A stretch of DNA of 38,404 bases from Filifactor alocis (GCA_030529565.1 JAUMWQ010000001.1:38982-77385); one strand, 5' to 3'; positions 7,954 to 16,201 are shown, counted from the first letter of the stretch. The notes: generated from the sequence alone by a model not told the origin. Numbers and translations: made by a program.

Positions 7954-8773
7954 GTCGGATCACCTCCTGCGCAAACTCCTTGTACTGCATAGCCGCCCTG
8001 CTGCTCGGAGAATATTCGAGTACCGCTATGCTGTTCCACTGGGCCTTTTCCACTGAAGTATCGAGGTTGATCTTCGTTTCAAACAGGATCTCTTTTCCGA
8101 AGATGTTCTCAATCAGGTTCTGTCCTCTCTGGTTCATAATCTTGTTGTTCGGCTTGTATAAGGTGGTGAGAATGCCCAAGATTTCGAGTTTTTCGTTCAT
8201 AAGGGAAAACTGGTGATAAAAGTCGAGGAAGGTCCTGATCCCTCTTATTCCAAACATCGCCATCGGCACCGGAATGATCACATAGTCCGAGACGTTGAGG
8301 ATGTTCGCCGCCAGATCTCCGAGGTAAGTCGATGTGTCAAAGATGACAAAGTCATATTTCCTGCTCTCAAGAAGAGGGGTGATGATCCTCTTTAGAAGGA
8401 ACTCCCTTTGAAATTCGTGATGAAGGTCGTATTCGATCTTGCTTATATAGTCATCTCCGGACACAAGGTCGACATTCTCGTACCTCGTCGGAGTGATAAA
8501 CTCACTTAGGTCCTGTTTCTGTCTGATCGCCTGATAGATCGTCTTGTTAAAGTCGATCAGTTGCAGGCCGAATTCCGTCAAGGACTCATCGACGGTGAAA
8601 CCCAAGGTGTTGGTCAGATCCATCTGCGAGTCGCAGTCTACGCTTAGCACCTTATAACCCTGTTCTCCAAGGGCAATCGCCAGCATGGATGCAGTCGTGC
8701 TCTTTCCGGAACCCCCTTTTGAATTTGCGATCGAAATCACACGGGTTCTTTCCGGACGATATTTTTTGCTCAA
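7934..8773 (-). CDS. ParA/Soj-family partition ATPase
   Basis: 279 residues with a deviant Walker A, SKGGSGKSTTA, at about 19-29 (signature lysine included). The A' region is SVDCDSQMDLT. The Walker B segment FVIFDTSTYLG lacks the usual IDxPP prolines, a divergence seen in plasmid-type ParA. The start codon is TTG at 8773 with AGGGGAG upstream. It overlaps the downstream parB by 20 bp. It is the only ParA in the window, although the canonical chromosomal ParB at 18.9-19.6 kb lacks one. Confidence 0.9.
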   Translation of the reverse strand: MSKKYRPERTRVISIANSKGGSGKSTTASMLAIALGEQGYKVLSVDCDSQMDLTNTLGFTVDESLTEFGLQLIDFNKTIYQAIRQKQDLSEFITPTRYENVDLVSGDDYISKIEYDLHHEFQREFLLKRIITPLLESRKYDFVIFDTSTYLGDLAANILNVSDYVIIPVPMAMFGIRGIRTFLDFYHQFSLMNEKLEILGILTTLYKPNNKIMNQRGQNLIENIFGKEILFETKINLDTSVEKAQWNSIAVLEYSPSSRAAMQYKEFAQEVIRRVSQKG

Positions 8774-8872
8774 AGTCGCTCCCCTCCCTATTCTCTACTT
8801 TCCCCTATCATATCATAAGTGGTTTGATAATTCCACGGTTTTTCAAGTCCTGTCTTCAAACTTCTCCTCGTT

Positions 8873-8898
8873 CCGTCTTCTAATAGGCTATTTATACC
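8873..8898. repeat. direct repeat unit 1, CCGTCTTCTA...CTATTTATACC
   Basis: A 26-bp unit, repeated almost exactly at 8942-8966 (one base deleted and one or two substitutions). The start-to-start distance is 69 bp. On the minus strand the unit begins GGTATAAATAG. Possible operator for parA-parB autoregulation. Confidence 0.6.
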
Positions 8899-8941
8899 CA
8901 CTTTTGTATCCTTTTCCTGCCGGTGCCGTCGAATAATCGCG

Positions 8942-8966
8942 CCGTCTTCTATAGACTATTTATACC
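8942..8966. repeat. direct repeat unit 2
   Basis: 25-bp partner of the unit at 8873-8898. It contains an internal TCTATAGA palindrome. Confidence 0.6.
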
Positions 8967-9065
8967 TTTTCTCCTCTCCTCTTAACAAAATTCTCCTTAT
9001 ACGATATCATTTTGGCGCAATACATAGTATAATGGATGTGTTAGAAGGAAAGAGCCGTACGGTTT

Positions 9066-9110
9066 TAGAGATCTTGTTCCTATAGAACGAGCAGCCGAAG
9101 AGGATCTCTA
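9066..9110 (+). ncRNA. structured walR leader hairpin
   Basis: TAGAGATC (9066-9073) pairs with GATCTCTA (9103-9110). Inside, GTTC (9076-9079) can pair with GAAC (9085-9088). It lies between the putative -10 and the walR ribosome binding site. No known riboswitch class was recognised. Confidence 0.4.
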
Positions 9111-9215
9111 TCGATGTTACTCATTTGGTTTAGGCCTGTGATGCTTGGATGTACGGAACAAAACAAAGATACTTCATTCGATCTTTCAACCGAAGAAAGA
9201 AAAGGAGGATTTCCT

Positions 9216-9908
9216 ATGAAACACACTATTTTGATTGTAGAAGACGAAAAGCCTATCTCTGATATTGTGAAATTCAACTTGGAAAGAGAAGGCTACGATA
9301 TTGTAACGGCCTTTGACGGCCCCGACGGCTACCAAAAGGGGTTGGACGAAAACATCGATCTGATCCTGCTCGATATTATGTTGCCTTCGATGGACGGTTT
9401 TGAGGTTTGCAGAAAAATCCGCGAAAAATCCGCTGTTCCCATCATTATGGTAACGGCAAAGGAAGAAGAGGTGGATAAGATTCTGGGGCTGGAATTGGGA
9501 GCGGATGACTATATCACGAAACCTTTCAGTTTGCGTGAACTGATCGCAAGGGTCAAGGCGAATCTGAGAAGAACCGGGATGCCTAACCAAAATTCGACCG
9601 AAAAAGATATTATCCGATGCAAGGGCCTTATTATCGATATCGTCAAATACGAGGTCACCAAAAACGATGTTCCGCTGGAGTTGACCGTCCGAGAATACGA
9701 ATTGCTCAAGTTTCTTGCCATGCAACAGGATCAAGTCTTCTCAAGAGAGCAGCTGCTCAAACAGGTGTGGGGATATGAGTACTATGGAGACATCCGTACC
9801 GTGGATGTTACCGTGCGAAGACTGAGAGAAAAGGTGGAGGATGACTCATCCAATCCCTCCTACATCATGACCAAGAGGGGCGTCGGTTACTTCTTTAAGG
9901 GGGAATAA
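9216..9908 (+). CDS. walR: essential cell-wall response regulator WalR (YycF)
   Basis: An OmpR/PhoB-class response regulator of 231 residues. The receiver domain (3-115) has acidic pocket E9-D10, phosphorylation site D53 in LLDIMLPSMDG, and lysine in the ITKPF motif. The winged-helix DNA-binding domain (about 130-230) includes LTVREYELLKFLA and the recognition-helix region RTVDVTVRRLREK. It is paired with WalK and followed by YycH/YycI, the arrangement that identifies WalR, controller of peptidoglycan hydrolase and cell-wall genes. The ATG at 9216 is preceded by AAAGGAGG; a 34-residue upstream extension lacks support. Confidence 0.96.
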   Translation: MKHTILIVEDEKPISDIVKFNLEREGYDIVTAFDGPDGYQKGLDENIDLILLDIMLPSMDGFEVCRKIREKSAVPIIMVTAKEEEVDKILGLELGADDYITKPFSLRELIARVKANLRRTGMPNQNSTEKDIIRCKGLIIDIVKYEVTKNDVPLELTVREYELLKFLAMQQDQVFSREQLLKQVWGYEYYGDIRTVDVTVRRLREKVEDDSSNPSYIMTKRGVGYFFKGE

Positions 9909-9911
9909 TCC

Positions 9912-11720
9912 TTGTTTAAAAGTATTCGTTGGAAATTGATCTCTCTGTATTTTATTTTGGTATTTGTTGCTATGGCGATCGTTGGGCTCTTTATCACGCA
10001 GCAGCTGGAGAGCTACAATCTCTCTACGGTGAAAAGAACCCTTTCGGATGTCTCGAACAATCTTATTAACCAGAGTATCGATCCCGATATCAATGTAACT
10101 GAACAAAGATATGATATCCAAAGGACACTCGACACGACACCACTGCCTGAAGGTTATGAGGTCTCGGTTATTGACCTCTCGACAGGGGCCATCGTCGCTT
10201 CAACAAACCCCAACCTCTTTGACAAACAGGGGATGGATGTCTTCAGTGTCGAGATGATCCTAGAAACCAGCGAGAACAATGTGATTGAAAAAGTCATCGT
10301 CGAAGAAGGTCCCTATAAAACCAGATACCAGCATATGGCGTTTACCTACGATGACGGTCGAGACAAGAACACTGCGTATATTATCTACTCAAGGGCTTCC
10401 CTCGAATCCGTCGATGAATCTCTCAATCATGCAAAGGGTATCTTCCTCAACGCTACCTTCATCGCTTTGGCGGTTACCATCGTTCTGGGGTATGCGATCG
10501 CAATTTCGATTACTGTTCCCATCAATGATTTGAGAAATAAGGCCTTGAAGATGTCTCAAGGAGATTTTTCTCAAAGGGTTCTGATCCAGTCTCATGATGA
10601 GATCGGGCAACTTGCATCTACTTTTAACTTTTTGACGGAGCGTCTCAACGAGACCTTGGCCGAAATCTCATCCGAACAGAATAAACTCAATGCGATCATC
10701 GAACACATGGACGATGCCCTGATCGCTATCGACGAAGTTGGAAAAATCATCCACTATAACTCTTCGGCAGAAGTTCTTTTGAACCTGCCCATTGGGACCA
10801 AAGAATACCTTAAGGAGATTTTTCCCTTGGAGAACAATGAACTCTCTCCTGAACAGATCATGCAGGTGAACCCCCTCGATACTCAGGGTACAGCGAATGA
10901 GCTTCCTGTTATCACGGTAAACAACAAGGCACTGAAACTCTCTTCCGCTTTCTTCAGCGACGACAAGAAGATCCTGAAAGGCTATGTCATCTTGTTCCAG
11001 GACATTACAGAGAGGGAACATCTGGACAATATGCGAAAAGAGTTCGTCGCCAATGTGTCACACGAGCTCAAAACCCCGATCACTACAATAAAAAGTTACT
11101 CCGAGACCCTATTGAACGGCGCCTTGGAAGAGCCGGAGCTTGCAAAGAGCTTTCTCAATGTGATGCTCAAAGAGGCTGATCGGATGACCTCACTGATCCG
11201 CGACCTTTTGCAACTGTCCCATATCGACTTCAAAAAAGTAACTTGGAACTTCGAGTACACGGACATCCACTCTCTTTTGGTCGATGCCGTAGAGAAGATG
11301 AAACTCTTCTATGAAGAAAAACATCAGAGCATCCGCCTCGAATCTCCGGAAAACTTGTTTTTGGTCTGGGCGGATCGCTCCAAATTGGAACAGGTTATTA
11401 TCAACATCCTATCCAATGCGATCAAGTACACTCCGGAATCAGGAACTGTGGATATCTCTCTGATGCTTGTGGATAACACAGTCTTTGTCTCGATCAAAGA
11501 CACGGGTATGGGTATTCCTGAAGAAGACCTTCCGCACATCTTTGACCGCTTCTACCGCGTCGATAAGGGACGCTCCAGAGAACAGGGAGGAACAGGACTT
11601 GGGCTGTCCATAGCTAAGAATATCATAGAGGCTCACAACGGCACCGTCGAAGTGGTTTCAAAGCTAAATGAGGGTACCTGTTTTACAATCAGCCTGCCTG
11701 TGCATAAGTCTGAAATGTAA
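9912..11720 (+). CDS. walK: cell-wall sensor histidine kinase WalK (YycG)
   Basis: 602 residues. TM1 (about 9-28), an extracytoplasmic sensing domain, TM2 (about 176-200), HAMP (about 200-248), PAS (about 255-365), then the kinase core. H384 in VSHELKTPITT is the phosphorylated histidine. The ATP site has an N box (NILSNAIKY, about 497), G1 (DTGMGIP) and G2 (GTGLGLSIA). It phosphorylates WalR. The start is TTG, 3 bp after walR, with its ribosome binding site inside the walR end, indicating coupling. The gene reads toward oriC, so it is transcribed head-on to replication. Confidence 0.96.
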   Translation: MFKSIRWKLISLYFILVFVAMAIVGLFITQQLESYNLSTVKRTLSDVSNNLINQSIDPDINVTEQRYDIQRTLDTTPLPEGYEVSVIDLSTGAIVASTNPNLFDKQGMDVFSVEMILETSENNVIEKVIVEEGPYKTRYQHMAFTYDDGRDKNTAYIIYSRASLESVDESLNHAKGIFLNATFIALAVTIVLGYAIAISITVPINDLRNKALKMSQGDFSQRVLIQSHDEIGQLASTFNFLTERLNETLAEISSEQNKLNAIIEHMDDALIAIDEVGKIIHYNSSAEVLLNLPIGTKEYLKEIFPLENNELSPEQIMQVNPLDTQGTANELPVITVNNKALKLSSAFFSDDKKILKGYVILFQDITEREHLDNMRKEFVANVSHELKTPITTIKSYSETLLNGALEEPELAKSFLNVMLKEADRMTSLIRDLLQLSHIDFKKVTWNFEYTDIHSLLVDAVEKMKLFYEEKHQSIRLESPENLFLVWADRSKLEQVIINILSNAIKYTPESGTVDISLMLVDNTVFVSIKDTGMGIPEEDLPHIFDRFYRVDKGRSREQGGTGLGLSIAKNIIEAHNGTVEVVSKLNEGTCFTISLPVHKSEM

Positions 11721-11737
11721 GCGACATTTAATTTAGG

Positions 11738-11754
11738 TGTAATCGTTTTGTAAT
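11738..11754 (+). promoter_or_regulatory. WalR box
   Basis: TGTAAT-CGTTT-TGTAAT is a perfect match to the known WalR site TGTWAH-N5-TGTWAH. It ends 10 bp before a TATAAT, a typical position for activation. Confidence 0.85.
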
Positions 11755-11764
11755 ATAAGAAGGC

Positions 11765-11770
11765 TATAAT
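11765..11770 (+). promoter_or_regulatory. -10 element of the WalR-box promoter
   Basis: Consensus TATAAT. No consensus -35 lies 17 bp upstream; the WalR box occupies the -35 region, as in WalR-activated promoters. Transcription would start near 11777, about 60 bp before the secreted-protein gene. Confidence 0.7.
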
Positions 11771-11837
11771 ATTTTTAAGTGTAGCCATAACTTCTGTATG
11801 ACGTTACACGACTATTTTACAAAAAAGGAGGTGTTAC

Positions 11838-12323
11838 TTGGTGAAAAAATTTGTCAGTGTTTTACTGCTCTCTCTAATGCTTGTATCTATTTCGGTCTCT
11901 TATGCGAATCCCTCAAGTAATGAAACACTTTCACAAAAAGAAGTTGTGCAGATTTTGGAAAATATCGATACCGAAAACAGTCCGATCATAAAGAAGCCCG
12001 AAGAGTTAAACGTTTTCACAACTTCGAATACCATAGTTGTCTCCGGAAAAGGTCGCGAAAAAGAAAAAGTTACTATCGAACTTTACTATAAGGTAAAAGA
12101 TGATTATGTTTTTGACAAGCAACCGATAGAAGTAACCCTAGGACCTTTAGGCGTCTTCTCAAAAGAAGTCGCTATAAAAAACTCCTTCGGTTCTTCTACC
12201 AAGGAACTTTTTGTGTTGGTGAAGATCCAGAGGAAGAACGAGCTGATCGTCGATGCACGCAAGATTGTATACTCTGATATTTCGGATATCAAAAAATCAT
12301 TGGAAAATATCAGAAAACCGTAA
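11838..12323 (+). CDS. small secreted protein of unknown function between walK and yycH
   Basis: 161 residues. A clear signal peptide (KKFVSVLLLSLMLVSISVSYA) with cleavage likely after SYA at about residue 23. The mature part (about 45-150) is beta-rich and looks like a single Ig-like/Big-type domain (TSNTIVVSGKGREKEKVTIELYY...). I recognise no family. The start is TTG (11838) or the adjacent GTG (11841), with AAAGGAGGTG just upstream. Its promoter carries a perfect WalR box and a hairpin terminator follows, so it can be transcribed alone and under WalR. An extracellular, wall-associated role, perhaps in signalling to WalK, is inference. Confidence 0.8.
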   Translation: MVKKFVSVLLLSLMLVSISVSYANPSSNETLSQKEVVQILENIDTENSPIIKKPEELNVFTTSNTIVVSGKGREKEKVTIELYYKVKDDYVFDKQPIEVTLGPLGVFSKEVAIKNSFGSSTKELFVLVKIQRKNELIVDARKIVYSDISDIKKSLENIRKP

Positions 12324-12346
12324 TATAATAGTGTATATGTATGAAC

Positions 12347-12380
12347 AAAATATCATGATAGAACTATCATGATATTTTTA
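12347..12380 (+). terminator. intrinsic terminator after the secreted protein
   Basis: AATATCATGATA (12349-12360) and TATCATGATATT (12365-12376) form a perfect 12-bp stem with loop GAAC, followed by TTTATT. The A/T-rich stem may allow read-through into yycH. Confidence 0.75.
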
Positions 12381-12406
12381 TTATAAACTACTTTCGGGTG
12401 AATGCT

Positions 12407-13753
12407 ATGAAACTATCGATAGAACCTATAAAATCATTTATGACGATTTTTTTGTTCCTCCTATCCTTTGCTCTGATGTTGACAAAGTTCTACTACCTTC
12501 CTCATCTGATGGAGAATGCAACCGCTTATCGCAGTATTACCTTGGATTATGCGAGGGAAAACACTGTGGAGCCCAACTACATCATCTGTTATCTCGGAGG
12601 AAACAAGATCACCAAGATGTTCGATACCAAGATGGAATCCTACATCAAACTACGCACCCTTATCCGTGAAAACCTGCCCTCGTCCGAAAAAGGCAGTTTT
12701 CATCCGGGAAAGACTCTACCTTCTTCAAGGAATGAACGTGCCGTGGAGATCATCTTCCGTCCTTCCGTCGATGCAAAACTCCTGTCGGGAAGCATCTTCA
12801 ATGATTCGGAGAGGTTGAGAGGTCTATCCAAGGTCTCCACGATCTACCTTTCCTCCATTCAAAACAAACCCCTTTATTTTGAAGGAGAAGAAGGGCTTGT
12901 CGAGTTCTCTATCCAAAAACAGGAGATCAATCAACTTTTGGAGAATCTTCAGCAGTCTTCTTATGTAGGCTATTATAGTCTGAGTTACCTCTTTGAAAGC
13001 AGCAGTCCCGCTTTTGTAAACCAGGATGAGATCGGTAATTTTCCTATCTATAATACCAAGAGTTCTCTGGATCGTGAGATCCGCGAAGAGATCGCACGCC
13101 GGTTGTTCGGGCAACAATTCGACTTTCTAAGTGAAATCACGGAGACAGACGGTCGCTATATCTATTCTTACAACTATGGTCAAAAGGTGTTTAAGACGAC
13201 AAAGGGCGGGATGATGGAATACACCGATGAAAATTTCAAGGTTGGTAAACACGACCTGCAGGAACAGTTCCATGTAGCAGTCGATTTTTTGAAAATGCTC
13301 AACTACGACATTCCTTCCCTGCGCCTCTACGCTCACAGATACGTCAAGATCCACGGCAATGATGCTACGAAGTTTATCTTCAAGCGAATGTTCAACGGTC
13401 TTGAGATCGATTCTACAGGAAACTCTTGTAACATCGAGGTAACTCTCGTGGGTGAAGATGTCTATAAGTTCCGCGGACAAGCGCGAAATCTTTCCGGTTT
13501 GGACTTGAAGTACGATTCGCAGACCATCCCGGGACTCAATGCCTTGGAGAGTGTTTATATCTACTCCAAGAAAAAAGATCCCTCCCTGGATGCGACCTCT
13601 TACTTCAACTCCATCGCCGACTTCACCGTCTCCTATTTTATGGATGAGAACAAGGATCTTCTTCCATGTTACAAGATAACGATGAACAGACGTAATTACT
13701 ACGTTGATATTTATACCGGGGAGGTGCTTGCAAATGAACTGGAACCGAGCTAA
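12407..13753 (+). CDS. yycH: YycH-like WalK regulatory protein
   Basis: 448 residues from the ATG at 12407 (GGGTGA upstream; a GTG three codons earlier is possible). One N-terminal membrane anchor (SFMTIFLFLLSFALMLTKFYYL) precedes a large extracytoplasmic domain. Sequence, position after walRK and overlap with yycI match the YycH family, which with YycI forms a membrane complex that modulates WalK (negatively in Bacillus subtilis, positively in Staphylococcus aureus). The conserved C-terminal YFxDxxxDLLPCYKI...NRRNYYVDIYTGEV hairpin-like region resembles the YycH/YycI fold. Confidence 0.85.
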   Translation: MKLSIEPIKSFMTIFLFLLSFALMLTKFYYLPHLMENATAYRSITLDYARENTVEPNYIICYLGGNKITKMFDTKMESYIKLRTLIRENLPSSEKGSFHPGKTLPSSRNERAVEIIFRPSVDAKLLSGSIFNDSERLRGLSKVSTIYLSSIQNKPLYFEGEEGLVEFSIQKQEINQLLENLQQSSYVGYYSLSYLFESSSPAFVNQDEIGNFPIYNTKSSLDREIREEIARRLFGQQFDFLSEITETDGRYIYSYNYGQKVFKTTKGGMMEYTDENFKVGKHDLQEQFHVAVDFLKMLNYDIPSLRLYAHRYVKIHGNDATKFIFKRMFNGLEIDSTGNSCNIEVTLVGEDVYKFRGQARNLSGLDLKYDSQTIPGLNALESVYIYSKKKDPSLDATSYFNSIADFTVSYFMDENKDLLPCYKITMNRRNYYVDIYTGEVLANELEPS

Positions 13754-14519
13754 GAACTATTTGATCCTTGCCTTGCTTCTCGTGAATATCCTTCTGAGTT
13801 ACAGCATATACACGGAGGTCCAGGCAAACAAGCCAAAACATACCTACTCTGAGGAAATGATCGGACATTTTCATAACTATCTCAAACAGCACGATATCTC
13901 TTTGGACACGACTTTAGTAGAGGAGAAAGAGACGATCTCACCCATCGAGATCAACTATCTCAATATCAGCGAGAGTCTCTATCCTGAACTCTTTCGTGAC
14001 TTCAGTCCCTACATTCGCGTCCAAAAAGGAAAGAAACTCACGATGGCTATTCCTCTTGCGATGATATTGACCGGAGATACCGACCATCTTGAATATACCG
14101 AAAAGTTTATTAAACGATATTTTCCTGATGAGGATATGAGCTTAAAATACACCTCTCGTGATGAACACGGGGAGTTTTATTACTACACGCCTCTCTATAA
14201 GGGGCGACCTTTAGAAGAGGCTTTTTTGACCTTTCAGTTCGACGATACCTTCCATGCACTAAACATCAGCAAGATCAACATAAAGCCCCGAAAATCTTCT
14301 GTAGAAGAGCACTCTGTGTCTTCGCCTATCAAGGCTGTCTCTCAGGTGGTATCACAGATGGAGCCCGGATCCCGTATCACTCAGGTGGAGCTGGTCTACT
14401 ACTACCGTCCCGAGAATGACTCCGACCTCCTGCTTACAGAACGAGCAAGGGCCTTCCCCAGTTGGAGGATCCAAACGTCGAACCATCGGTTCTTCTATGT
14501 ATCGGCCATCCATCAATAA
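13734..14519 (+). CDS. yycI: YycI-like WalK regulatory protein
   Basis: 261 residues starting MNWNRAKNYLILALLLVNILLSY, the short basic N-terminus plus single membrane anchor typical of YycI. A beta-rich extracytoplasmic domain follows and ends WRIQTSNHRFFYVSAIHQ. The ATG at 13734 lies inside yycH (20-bp overlap) behind GGGGAGGTG, so translation is coupled. It is a partner of YycH in control of WalK. The usual next genes (yycJ, htrA) are absent. Confidence 0.85.
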   Translation: MNWNRAKNYLILALLLVNILLSYSIYTEVQANKPKHTYSEEMIGHFHNYLKQHDISLDTTLVEEKETISPIEINYLNISESLYPELFRDFSPYIRVQKGKKLTMAIPLAMILTGDTDHLEYTEKFIKRYFPDEDMSLKYTSRDEHGEFYYYTPLYKGRPLEEAFLTFQFDDTFHALNISKINIKPRKSSVEEHSVSSPIKAVSQVVSQMEPGSRITQVELVYYYRPENDSDLLLTERARAFPSWRIQTSNHRFFYVSAIHQ

Positions 14520-14619
14520 GAGAGATCGCACATAACTCTTGGGGAAAGATGATCGAAAAACACGTATACAAATTTTTAAACCTATAGGGGCAACTTCCCC
14601 ATAGAAAGGAGAGATGATG

Positions 14620-14823
14620 ATGTATTTGGATGAAAGGACCCTTCCGACCTACCTTCAGAGGGATATTGAAGAATTTCAAAAGGCGTTGAAAAGGAATGAT
14701 CGTTTGGATGCAAATGAACTGTGGTGCGAGGTGTACGGTTCGATCAACTCAGCCCAACACGGGTATGAGATCACAAAGGAAGTAGCCGACTATCTGAGAA
14801 AAAAATACTTGGGTCTTGAATAG
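14620..14823 (+). CDS. 67-69-residue protein of unknown function
   Basis: A small, acidic, helical, probably cytoplasmic protein (YLDERTLPTYLQRDIEEFQK...DYLRKKYLGLE). Three in-frame ATGs (14614, 14617, 14620) follow AAAGGAG; the third has the best spacing. It is 100 bp after yycI with an imperfect hairpin between (14582-14604), so it may be the operon's last gene. I do not recognise a family; the codon pattern and strong ribosome binding site support a real gene. Confidence 0.6.
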   Translation: MYLDERTLPTYLQRDIEEFQKALKRNDRLDANELWCEVYGSINSAQHGYEITKEVADYLRKKYLGLE

Positions 14824-14863
14824 GAAGGATGCTCCGGATCTTTCAAGTTATCCGATCCACCGT

Positions 14864-14979
14864 TTATACTATTCTCCATTTGAAATGGCGAGTATACGGA
14901 ACATATCGTTAGTGAAAAACATTTGGATGATCCTATGCTTCAAAGCGTTCAACCCCTGAATTTTAATAGATAATAGTTA
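14864..14979 (-). repeat. R2 repeat, copy next to MITE C
   Basis: On the minus strand this reads like the plus-strand copy at 24163-24276: GGTTGAACGCTTTGAAGCATAGG ... GTATACTCG...TTTCAAATGGAGAATAGTAT. It joins the MITE directly. The TTTGAAG/CTTCAAA-type pair at the two sides can form a hairpin. Confidence 0.65.
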
Positions 14980-14983
14980 TAAA

Positions 14984-15125
14984 GGAAATGCCGCATAATT
15001 TGAGAAATCAGCATAAAATCAATTTTATCTGTAGGATAAAATTCTTGAAGGTGTTGATTTGGCAAATTTTCATTTTTTGCAAACTCAAAAGGAAATCAAA
15101 AATTTGTCTTTGTGCGATGTTTCTT
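14984..15125 (-). mobile_element. MITE copy C (142 bp) with TAAA duplications
   Basis: Ends GGAAATGCCGCATAA and GTGCGATGTTTCTT are inverted repeats. TAAA flanks both sides (14980-14983 and 15126-15129). It is in reverse orientation, with the conserved CTGATTTCTCAAATTATGCGG segment on the minus strand. Confidence 0.78.
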
Positions 15126-15374
15126 TAAAAATGTATGAAGGAGCAAACGGCAAGCGGATAGGCATTTCCTTATCGCCATAGTATGACCTTGACAGGTGAA
15201 CATCGAAAAGAAGTCTATGACGGAAGTCTGTAGATACTGGAATTTCAGGTGTCCGATTTTTTACTGTCTTTAGATGTATGATATTACAAAAATATAATAT
15301 AAAGTAATATTGATTTTCAAAAGATCGGATTATATACTGTAAATACGACATATGTTCTTACAATATGTTAATTC

Positions 15375-15438
15375 AATCTTTGGGAGTAAGCCCCCCACCA
15401 TAAGGGGAGTGCTAAAACCAAAGATTTTTTATTTTTTT
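15375..15438 (+). terminator. large hairpin with T-run, possible solo IS200/IS605-type end
   Basis: AATCTTTGG (15375-15383) pairs with CCAAAGATT (15418-15426), enclosing AAGCCCC...GGGGAGTGCT, and is followed by TTTTATTTTTTT. It is a strong terminator on the plus strand with no gene to terminate. The GTAAGCCCC...GGGGAGTG core resembles right ends of IS200/IS605 elements as I recall them; this identification is unverified. Confidence 0.5.
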
Positions 15439-15583
15439 GATAAACAAAAAAACATATAAATGTTTATGGTAATATAAAACTACAAAAAAGGAAATGAAAA
15501 ATACAAAAAAATAATTGCCGGCACCACCAAAATCCGTTACCCTTTTAAGAGATCCAAAAACTTAGAAGGGGGCAAGAGAGGAA

Positions 15584-15720
15584 GTGCTGACAATTATCAC
15601 TATTAAGTATATACGAGAATTGTATTTTAGGGAAGGAAAATCGCTCAGTGAAATCATGAAACTCACGGAAAGAAATTACCGGACCATCAAAAAATATATA
15701 GAAAAAGAATGTCGTATTTT
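15584..15720 (+). pseudogene. IS21-family transposase (IstA) N-terminal remnant
   Basis: A GTG start with GAGAGGAA upstream opens about 45 codons: VLTIITIKYIRELYFREGKS...ERNYRTIKKYIEKE. This is the helix-turn-helix start of IstA (pattern IRxLYxxxGxSxxEIxxxT..xRxTVxKYL). Similarity then stops. The frame runs on by chance through the antisense of tRNA-Leu, so the transposase is truncated right before the tRNA. No istB is present. Confidence 0.65.
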
Positions 15721-15758
15721 CAACACTTACGACATTCTAATCAAAAACAAATTGGTAT

Positions 15759-15845
15759 TGGTGCGGATGAAGGGACTCGAACCCCCAAGTACTTTCATAC
15801 ATACGGACCTGAACCGTACGCGTCTGCCAATTCCGCCACATCCGC
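15759..15845 (-). tRNA. tRNA-Leu (anticodon CAG)
   Basis: The 7-bp acceptor stem GCGGATG/CATCCGC closes the molecule. The D arm is TGGCGGAATTGGCAGACGC. The anticodon arm TACGG-TTCAGGT-CCGTA places CAG at 34-36, reading CUG leucine codons. A long variable arm, as in tRNA-Leu, precedes the T arm GGGGG-TTCGAGT-CCCTT. Discriminator A and the CCA end are encoded (15762-15759). 87 nt including CCA. Confidence 0.95.
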
Positions 15846-16085
15846 AAATTCTTATGCAATCAAAACTGCTTACAAGCATTTTTATCGTCTTCTATTGTAT
15901 CTCAAAATCGAAGTTTTCGCCATCTTTTTTTGAAAAAAATTTTATTTTTTGGGCCTCTTCTTCCGGTCGCATAACTTCCGACAAAAGGACGCTGATATTA
16001 TTACCGGTACATTGCTTGTATCAAGCATTTGTATCTCGTCAATCCTACTCCTCGTTTGCAAGGTAGAATACTGCTACTTATTTGT

Positions 16086-16197
16086 AATCTCCTCCATTTG
16101 AAGCATAAGGGGTACAGAGTATATAATTGCCGGAAAACCATCCTAAGGATCCTCTACTTCAAAGCATTCAGCCTGTCAATTTTAATAGGTAAAAGTG
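16086..16197 (-). repeat. R2 repeat, copy next to MITE D
   Basis: On the minus strand: AATTGACAGGCTGAATGCTTTGAAGTAGAGG ... ATGCTTCAAATGGAGGAGATTAC, matching the copies at 14864, 24163 and 28881. It directly adjoins the MITE, as in copies C and E. Confidence 0.65.
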
Positions 16198-16201
16198 TAA
16201 A

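Larger units (their letters stand above)
8774..9215. other. 442-bp divergent regulatory region parA/walR
   Basis: No gene. It holds two direct repeats near parA, a -10-like TATAAT at 9028-9033 reading toward walR (no good -35 at 17 bp), and a hairpin-rich walR leader. Confidence 0.55.
14824..15758. other. repeat-rich region with IS remnants
   Basis: Between the small protein and tRNA-Leu. It contains repeat R2 and MITE copy C, a long hairpin with a T-run at 15375-15438, and an istA remnant at 15584-15720. No intact gene. Confidence 0.6.

Noticed and set aside
9114-9130. Second WalR box before walR
   Set aside because: Only the first half (TGTTAC) fits; the second reads TGGTTT.
15720-16066. 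Continuation of the istA frame
   Set aside because: Runs through the antisense of tRNA-Leu; similarity to IstA ends before it.
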